Assembly: GCA_910578325.1 (NCBI GenBank)
Contig: CAJTQT010000011.1
Location: 1-19,605, forward strand
Direction: 5' to 3'
Length of the DNA stretch: 19,605 nucleotides
Source of the DNA: an uncultured Christensenella sp.
GTDB taxonomy: Bacteria > Bacillota > Clostridia > Christensenellales > CAG-917
Part shown: positions 14,909-19,605 of the stretch, in pieces
Position numbering within the stretch: the stretch's first letter is position 1
How the letters are laid out: every line of letters begins with the position of its first letter
Translations under genes and position numbers: made by a program
Notes under the pieces: generated by a model
Told to the model about the DNA's origin: nothing
The model's input: only the letters and a program-made list of their open reading frames with translations
The model's database searches: none

Positions 14909-14997
14909 TGGCGGAAACGGTGAGATTCGAACTCACGTGACCTTGCGGTCAACCGCATTTCGAGTGCGGCTCGTTACGACCACTTCGATACGTTTCC
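14909..14997 (-). tRNA. tRNA-Ser (anticodon CGA)
   Basis: Minus strand, 89 bases including the encoded CCA. The acceptor stem GGAAACG pairs with CGTTTCC, with G as discriminator. The anticodon stem CCGCA/TGCGG holds the loop CTCGAAA, giving anticodon CGA, which reads UCG. A long variable arm (GACCGCAAGGTC) marks a class II tRNA, and the T arm GTGAG-TTCGAAT-CTCAC is perfect. No duplicate of its 3' end is seen, so nothing suggests an integration site. Confidence 0.97.
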
Positions 14998-15011
14998 ATA
15001 ATAACGTTGCT

Positions 15012-15040
15012 ATTATAATATATTAAAAGTAAATTTGCAA
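15012..15040 (-). promoter_or_regulatory. Promoter of the tRNA-Ser gene
   Basis: On the minus strand TTGCAA (15035-15040) and TATAAT (15012-15017) are 17 bases apart. Transcription would begin about 8 bases before the mature 5' end of the tRNA at 14997. Confidence 0.72.
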
Positions 15041-15155
15041 GTATTTATTGTTCAATGTGAATATCATTTATTCCATTTATATAAGGTGTTTCTGCCTCTC
15101 AACATCGCAAATACTAAAACCGTTTATCGTCTATGATGATATTATTCATTTAAAC

Positions 15156-15192
15156 CGATAAAAAAGGAAGCGCAACGCTTCCTTTTTTATCG
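15156..15192 (-). terminator. Intrinsic terminator after the M18 aminopeptidase gene
   Basis: A perfect 17-pair stem joins 15156-15172 to 15176-15192 around the 3-base loop CAA. Its G/C core GGAAGCG/CGCTTCC is flanked by A6/T6 tracts that form the U run on the minus strand. It lies 14 bases past the M18 stop codon and shields the tRNA unit from read-through. The reverse direction could also terminate. Confidence 0.9.
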
Positions 15193-15206
15193 TTCATATT
15201 ATTTTG

Positions 15207-16568
15207 TCATTTCACAAAAGCCGAGAACGCTTTATGCGCCGAATAGACGTCCGCTTTTGACACCAACTCGTACGGCGAGTGCATAGAGAGTACGGGTACG
15301 CCCATATCCACCGTATCGATGTTGTTGTTGGCAATAAATTTGGCAACCGTTCCGCCGCCGCCTAAGTCCACTCTGCCCAGTTCTCCGGTCTGCCAGATGA
15401 CGTTGTCCTTTGCAAGCACTCCGCGAAGATATCCGATGAACTCTGCCGAAGCATCATTTGAGCCCGATTTGCCGCGTGCGCCGGTAAACTTATTCATCGC
15501 AACGCCTTTGCCAACAAATCCTACGTTCATCTCTTCGAAAGCGGAGGCATAAGCAGGGTCGTAACCGGCGGTTACGTCGGCGGACAGACACATAGAGTTG
15601 GCGCGGAGCACCGCGGGATTGACTCCGTAACTCTTTGCGATTTCGTCGAGAATGTCGCGGATAAGTATACATTGCATACCCGTATTTCCCTCCGAACCGA
15701 TTTCCTCTTTATCCGCAAGAATTGTAAGCACGGTCTGTTCCGTTTCGGTTTGCAGAGTTGCCGTAATCTCGGGATAAGCGCACACCCTGTCGTCGTGACC
15801 GTAACTGGCAAGGAAAGCGCGGTCGAGACCGACGTCTTTTGCCTTTACTGCGGGAACCGCTTCGAGTTCCGCACTGAGGAAGTCCTCTTCAACGATGCCG
15901 TATTTTTCATTGAGGAGATTGAGCACGCCTTTTTTGACAGCGTCTTTATCCTCGCCGCCGACGGGCATTCCGCCTACGATGAGGTTGAGATTCTCCGCCT
16001 GAAATCCTTCGGCGATAGTCTTCGTATTGATTTCCTGAGAAAGGTGCGGCAACAGGTCGGTAATATAGAATACGGGATCTTCGTCGCTTTCGCCGATAAC
16101 TATATCAACTTTCTTTCCGTCTTTGAGAACGACTACGCCGTGCAGAGCAAGCGGAATCGTAAGCCAATGATATTTCTTAATTCCGCCGTAATAGTGTGTT
16201 TTAAGAAACGCGATATCGGCTTTTTCGAAAAGAGGAACCTGTTTGAGGTCGAGTCTGGGGCTGTCCACGTGCGCAACCAGAATACGAACGCCGTTCTTCG
16301 CGACGTCTGCCGTGCCTGCGCGGAGAATAAACAGTCCCTTTCCGCGATTGTTGAGATAGAGTTTATCGCCCTTGTTTATCTTATCGCCGAGCGTATATTT
16401 CTTATAACCTGCGGCCTCCACGATTTTTACGGATTCCGTAACGGTTTCGCGTTCGGTCTTTCCGTTGTCGAGGAACTTTTTATATCCCTCGCAATAGTCG
16501 AAAATGCGTTTTTTCTCCGCCTCGTCAGCGACAGAGTATACGTTTTGTCTCTTATAGGTCAAATCCAT
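15207..16568 (-). CDS. M18-family zinc aminopeptidase
   Basis: This cytoplasmic metallo-aminopeptidase removes N-terminal residues from peptides. It has 453 residues, the usual size. The two-metal site is visible: His100 and Asp102 in AHVDSP, Asp260 in GHDDR, the catalytic and binding pair Glu288/Glu289 in DKEEIGS, Asp331 in LSADV, and His430 in SMHSPYE. A loop with GARGKSGSNDAS (363-374) and the glycine run DLGGGGTVA (401-409) are characteristic of the family. I start at ATG 16568 because GAGGTG lies 6 bases upstream; a TTG reading 10 codons longer has no SD and would run into the promoter. The gene is divergent from tldD-tldE, and both promoters sit in the same 152-base region. The preferred substrate residue (acidic or other) cannot be read safely. 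Confidence 0.96.
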   Translation of the reverse strand: MDLTYKRQNVYSVADEAEKKRIFDYCEGYKKFLDNGKTERETVTESVKIVEAAGYKKYTLGDKINKGDKLYLNNRGKGLFILRAGTADVAKNGVRILVAHVDSPRLDLKQVPLFEKADIAFLKTHYYGGIKKYHWLTIPLALHGVVVLKDGKKVDIVIGESDEDPVFYITDLLPHLSQEINTKTIAEGFQAENLNLIVGGMPVGGEDKDAVKKGVLNLLNEKYGIVEEDFLSAELEAVPAVKAKDVGLDRAFLASYGHDDRVCAYPEITATLQTETEQTVLTILADKEEIGSEGNTGMQCILIRDILDEIAKSYGVNPAVLRANSMCLSADVTAGYDPAYASAFEEMNVGFVGKGVAMNKFTGARGKSGSNDASAEFIGYLRGVLAKDNVIWQTGELGRVDLGGGGTVAKFIANNNIDTVDMGVPVLSMHSPYELVSKADVYSAHKAFSAFVK

Positions 16569-16600
16569 AGATAACACCTCGAAAAGTATTTTACGCAAGT

Positions 16601-16629
16601 ATTATATAACCGCCGCGCGAAAAAATCAA
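16601..16629 (-). promoter_or_regulatory. Promoter of the M18 aminopeptidase gene
   Basis: On the minus strand TTGATT (16624-16629), a 17-base spacer and the perfect -10 TATAAT (16601-16606). The start near 16594 leaves a leader of about 26 bases. The -35 box lies 16 bases from that of the divergent tldD promoter. Confidence 0.72.
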
Positions 16630-16645
16630 GGATTCCGCCGCATAC

Positions 16646-16674
16646 TTGACCGCAAAAGTCCAAAGTGATATGCT
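16646..16674 (+). promoter_or_regulatory. Promoter of the tldD-tldE operon
   Basis: TTGACC (16646-16651) is followed after 17 bases by the extended -10 TG-A-TATGCT (TATGCT at 16669-16674). The transcription start is expected near 16681, giving a 40-base leader. Confidence 0.65.
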
Positions 16675-16691
16675 TAATAGGTAATAAATAC

Positions 16692-16712
16692 GGAGATGCT
16701 CCTAAACGGAGC
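16692..16712 (+). promoter_or_regulatory. Possible ribosome-site-masking hairpin before tldD
   Basis: The tldD SD GGAG (16708-16711) can pair with the upstream CTCC as GCTCC (16698-16702)/GGAGC (16708-16712), 5 pairs with a 5-base loop. A second GGAG (16692-16695) could take CTCC instead with a 3-base loop, freeing the SD. The stems are short, so this is suggestive only. Confidence 0.35.
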
Positions 16713-16720
16713 GAAAAATT

Positions 16721-18124
16721 ATGGCAATCAGAGATTATCTGTCCTCGCGCAAAGAGGACTGCAAACGGCTTATAGACCTGCTCGGCGAGAAATTCGAATA
16801 CGTCAGCGTGCTCGGAAGCGACGTTACGACAAAAGGCGTATTCGTAAACCGCAACACCTCCCGCGTGGAAACGGACGCGGACGCAGATAAAGGCTTTACG
16901 GTGAAAATGTCCAACGGCGGAGCGTTTTTCGAGTATTCCGTCGACGACGTCAAAGGCGACGCGCAATCGCTTGCAAAACGCATTCTCGAAGAGGCGGCGG
17001 CAACAGATGCTATGGCGCAACGGATGATTCACTCCCGTCCCGTAAAGGACGAACCGCTGACGCAATCTTTCGAACGCGAAACAGACTTTCAAAACTATTC
17101 CGATTCCGAACTGCTCGATATATGCAAAGGCATTAAGGACGACCTGCTCTCAAAAAGCGAAAACGTCATAAACGCATCAGTCATACTGCGCACAATGGAC
17201 GTAAACAAGATTTTCGTCAGCAAGCACCGTATGCTCGAACAGTCGTACACCTGGGTAAACGGCATACTTTTAGTAAACTACCGCGAAGGCGAAAAGATGG
17301 TAAGCGCGCGCGAAGGCGAGTGCTCGAATCTGCTCGGCGAAGTTTTATCCGCTCTTCCCTCGAACGTGGACAAACTCGTTCTCAAAGCGCAGAAACTTGT
17401 AAACGCAAAGCCCGTCACCCCCGCAGTCTACGACGTTATAACCGATCCGTCGGTAACGGGGCTGCTTGCGCACGAGGCATTCGGTCACGGCGTAGAAATG
17501 GATATGTTTGTAAAAGACCGCGCGCTGGCAAAGAACTATATGGGCAAATACGTAGCGTCCCCCATCTGCAATATGCGCGACGGCGCGGCCTCGACGCTCT
17601 CTGTCGCAAGTTATTTCTTTGACGACGACGGAGTGCTTGCGCACGACACGCAGATAATAAAAGACGGCATACTTGTATCCGGCATAAGCGATCTCGTCAG
17701 CGCAAGCGAACTGGGAACCGAGCCTACGGGCAACGGCAGACGGCAGGACCACACAAGAAAGGCATACGCGCGTATGACAAATACGTTTTTCGAGCGCGGA
17801 ACGGACAAACTCGAAGATATGATTGCCTCAATTGAACACGGATATATGATATTCGAAACCAACAACGGAATGGAGGACCCGAAGAACTGGGCGATTCAGT
17901 GCGTTGCGGAATACGGCATAGAAATCGTCGACGGCAAACTGACGGAAAATTACGTCTCCCCCGTGATAATGAGCGGCTACGTGCCCGACGTACTCAAATC
18001 GATATCGATGATATCGGACGGATTTGTTGTCGAAGGCGCGGGATACTGCGGCAAAGGTCATAAAGAATGGGTGCGCGTGTCGGACGGCGGTCCCGCGCTG
18101 AAACTTAGGGTGAAACTGGGATGA
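16721..18124 (+). CDS. tldD: Metalloprotease TldD
   Basis: This is the catalytic half of the TldD/TldE (PmbA) heterodimer, known in E. coli to trim peptides such as the microcin B17 and CcdA products. The 467 residues match the family. The zinc motif is HEAFGH (251-256), with His251, Glu252 and His256, and a third ligand is probably the Cys in GAGYCGKGHKEW near the C-terminus. Conserved GNGRRQDHTRKAYARM-like and TNNGMED sequences follow the zinc motif. The SD is GGAG, 9 bases upstream of the ATG. The gene overlaps tldE as ATGA. No modified-peptide precursor is evident nearby, so here it more likely serves general peptide turnover. Confidence 0.97.
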   Translation: MAIRDYLSSRKEDCKRLIDLLGEKFEYVSVLGSDVTTKGVFVNRNTSRVETDADADKGFTVKMSNGGAFFEYSVDDVKGDAQSLAKRILEEAAATDAMAQRMIHSRPVKDEPLTQSFERETDFQNYSDSELLDICKGIKDDLLSKSENVINASVILRTMDVNKIFVSKHRMLEQSYTWVNGILLVNYREGEKMVSAREGECSNLLGEVLSALPSNVDKLVLKAQKLVNAKPVTPAVYDVITDPSVTGLLAHEAFGHGVEMDMFVKDRALAKNYMGKYVASPICNMRDGAASTLSVASYFFDDDGVLAHDTQIIKDGILVSGISDLVSASELGTEPTGNGRRQDHTRKAYARMTNTFFERGTDKLEDMIASIEHGYMIFETNNGMEDPKNWAIQCVAEYGIEIVDGKLTENYVSPVIMSGYVPDVLKSISMISDGFVVEGAGYCGKGHKEWVRVSDGGPALKLRVKLG

Positions 18125-19407
18125 AAAATTTAAATCTGATTGAAAACATACTGAGCAAACTTATCGGAGCGGACGATTATTCCGTCTTTGCCACCGATAC
18201 GGATTCATACGAACTTTTCTTCGTGCACGGAAAACTGGAAACCGTGCGCAAATCCGTACACTCCTCCGCACAGGCGAGCGTTTACGTCGACCACGACGGC
18301 AAACGCGGCTGCGCCAACTTCGGCATCGGAGTCAGCGCGGACGAAGCGGAAATCACGCGCAAGGCAAACGAAGCGCTTGCCCGCGCAAATATGATTTATG
18401 ACGAGAACTACTCTATCCCCTCCGACTCTCAGCCGTTCGACAAAACCGTAGGATCTAATCTGTGCGGAAAAGACGAAAAGCAAATCGGCGAAGCGGTTGC
18501 AAATGCAGTAATGCAAGCGTGCCGCAAAGACGATTGCGGCATAAACGCGCTCGAAGTGTTTGTAACCAAACGCGTAAGCACGGTACGCAACAGCCGCGGC
18601 GTCGACAAAACCCAGACAAAATTTACCGTAAGCATAGAAGCGATACCTACCTGCGACAGCGAGGAGGAATCCGTAGAACTGTTTGAAACTTACACCTACG
18701 GCTCTCTTGACGCGGATGCCATAACTCGGGAAATCGAAGCGAGAATCGAAGACGTCAGCGCACGCGCGCAAGCAATCAAACCCGCTTTCAAAATAGACTG
18801 CCCCGTAATACTCAATCCGTATGAAATCCGCACGCTGTTTGAAGAAATCACTTCCGACGCGGACTTTGCGCGCATTTATCAGCGCGCGAATCAGCACTCT
18901 GTTGGCGACTTTTGGCAGACCTCGGCGGCAAAAGACAAACTTAACGTCACTATGCGCGGAATTATGAAAGACAGTCCTGCCAGCGCGTTATTCGACAGAG
19001 ACGGCACGGCATTATGCGACAGGAAGATAATTCAACAAGGACAAATCGTCGCAGGCTACGGCTCGCACCGCTTTGCGCAATATCTCGGCGAACAGCCGAC
19101 GGGCGCGATTGCGTGCATCGACGTTGAATGCGGAAATACGCCTATATCCGAAATGCTCTCGCTTCCCCACCTCGAATGCGTGTATCTCAGCGGTCTGCAA
19201 GTGGATTTATACAACGACTATATCGGCGGCGAAATACGCCTCGCATACTATTTCGACGGACAAAAGCGTATACCCGTAACAGGCATCGCAATGAGCGGAA
19301 AACTCAGCGAAGTTCTCGACACGCTGACGCTATCGAAAGAGAGCGCGTTGCTCGGAGCATACAGAGGTCCCGAAAAAATCAGACTTGAAAAAATGAATGT
19401 TTTCTGA
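18121..19407 (+). CDS. tldE: TldE/PmbA, non-catalytic partner of TldD
   Basis: This is the second subunit of the TldD/TldE protease, 428 residues, homologous to TldD but lacking the HExxxH zinc motif, as expected for TldE. Conserved features are the N-terminal alpha/beta domain and the C-terminal domain containing GYGSHRFAQYLG (about 310-321) and IRLAYYFDG near 380, with the closing GKLSEVL region. The start ATG overlaps the tldD stop codon as ATGA, which couples the two and favours 1:1 production. It closes the operon; no strong intrinsic terminator is visible in the 198 bases left of the window, only the direct repeats described separately. Confidence 0.95.
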   Translation: MKNLNLIENILSKLIGADDYSVFATDTDSYELFFVHGKLETVRKSVHSSAQASVYVDHDGKRGCANFGIGVSADEAEITRKANEALARANMIYDENYSIPSDSQPFDKTVGSNLCGKDEKQIGEAVANAVMQACRKDDCGINALEVFVTKRVSTVRNSRGVDKTQTKFTVSIEAIPTCDSEEESVELFETYTYGSLDADAITREIEARIEDVSARAQAIKPAFKIDCPVILNPYEIRTLFEEITSDADFARIYQRANQHSVGDFWQTSAAKDKLNVTMRGIMKDSPASALFDRDGTALCDRKIIQQGQIVAGYGSHRFAQYLGEQPTGAIACIDVECGNTPISEMLSLPHLECVYLSGLQVDLYNDYIGGEIRLAYYFDGQKRIPVTGIAMSGKLSEVLDTLTLSKESALLGAYRGPEKIRLEKMNVF

Positions 19408-19465
19408 CGCCTATTAAATGAGATGAGTGACGCGAAAATTAAATAAGTCGGAAACTAAGGGTGAA

Positions 19466-19605
19466 CGTTTGAAACTTTAATAGAATTGCCCCCTCTTTCG
19501 GGTTGCCTCTTTCTCTACAAGAGCGAGCGTTTTAGACTTTAAATGAAATGCCCCCTCTTTCCCTTCGGGCTTTTAATATTTTATTTAGATTGCCCCCTTC
19601 CTTCG
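19466..19605. repeat. Degenerate direct repeats with TGCCCCC core
   Basis: Two 34-base copies at 19466-19499 and 19528-19561 agree at 29 positions, ending in TGCCCCCTCTTTC. A shorter, more diverged third copy ends at the window edge (TGCCCCCTTCCTTCG from 19591). Core spacings are 62 and 42 bases. There is no ORF. Too few and irregular for CRISPR; identity unknown. Confidence 0.65.

Noticed and set aside
14909..14997. tRNA-Ser as integration site
   Set aside because: No repeated tRNA 3' end, integrase or phage gene in the window.
15672..16574. 300-codon plus-strand frame opposite the M18 gene
   Set aside because: Antisense to a gene with all metal ligands in place; no SD or recognisable domain.
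16569..16720. Precursor peptide for TldD/TldE modification
   Set aside because: No small ORF with SD and suitable leader was found beside tldD-tldE.
16559..17092. 177-codon minus-strand frame across the M18/tldD promoter region
   Set aside because: Covers both promoters and the tldD start; composition typical of an antisense frame.
19466..19605. CRISPR array
   Set aside because: Copies are imperfect, spacing is irregular (62 and 42 bases) and no cas gene is near.

Overview
This 19.6 kb window looks like a chromosomal segment of a low-to-mid GC Gram-positive bacterium, most likely a clostridial Bacillota member. The reasons are clear Shine-Dalgarno (SD) sites, SigA-type -35/-10 promoters with 17-base spacers, A/T-rich intrinsic terminators, an EFR1-type flavodoxin/ferredoxin protein and Clostridia-like lipoproteins. 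I see no phage, transposase or CRISPR array. This taxonomic reading is inference.

Layout, left to right. (1) 47-1099: glyceraldehyde-3-phosphate dehydrogenase on the minus strand, with a 330-base A/T-rich leader holding two large inverted repeats. (2) 1430-3318: an OmpR-family response regulator followed by a histidine kinase (minus). The pair has its own near-consensus promoter, and the kinase carries its hydrophobic segment at the C-terminus instead of the N-terminus. (3) 3371-5832: an extended SDR with a C-terminal zinc-ribbon-like domain, translationally coupled to the EFR1 flavodoxin/ferredoxin protein (minus). (4) 5970-11868: a six-gene oligopeptide-type ABC importer operon (minus): ATPase, ATPase, solute-binding lipoprotein, permease, permease, and a Cys/His-rich TPR protein. 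It ends at a strong terminator. A TetR-type regulator (12024-12578, plus) is divergent from it. (5) 12687-14564: a secreted DUF885 metallopeptidase lipoprotein (minus) behind a perfect consensus promoter. (6) 14909-14997: tRNA-Ser(CGA), minus. (7) 15207-16568: an M18 aminopeptidase (minus), divergent from tldD-tldE (16721-19407, plus). (8) 19466-19605: degenerate direct repeats cut by the window end.

Much of the right two thirds has a peptide theme: import (ABC operon), extracellular or membrane-anchored hydrolysis (DUF885), cytoplasmic aminopeptidase (M18) and TldD/TldE proteolysis. The genes lie in separate transcription units with recognisable promoters, and no shared operator proves joint control. 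The least ordinary items are the kinase with a C-terminal membrane segment, the SDR/zinc-ribbon fusion coupled to an EFR1 protein, the Cys/His-tailed TPR protein at the end of the importer operon, the possibly leaderless tetR promoter inside a palindrome-rich divergent region, and the terminal repeats. No complete new system is proven by the sequence alone.
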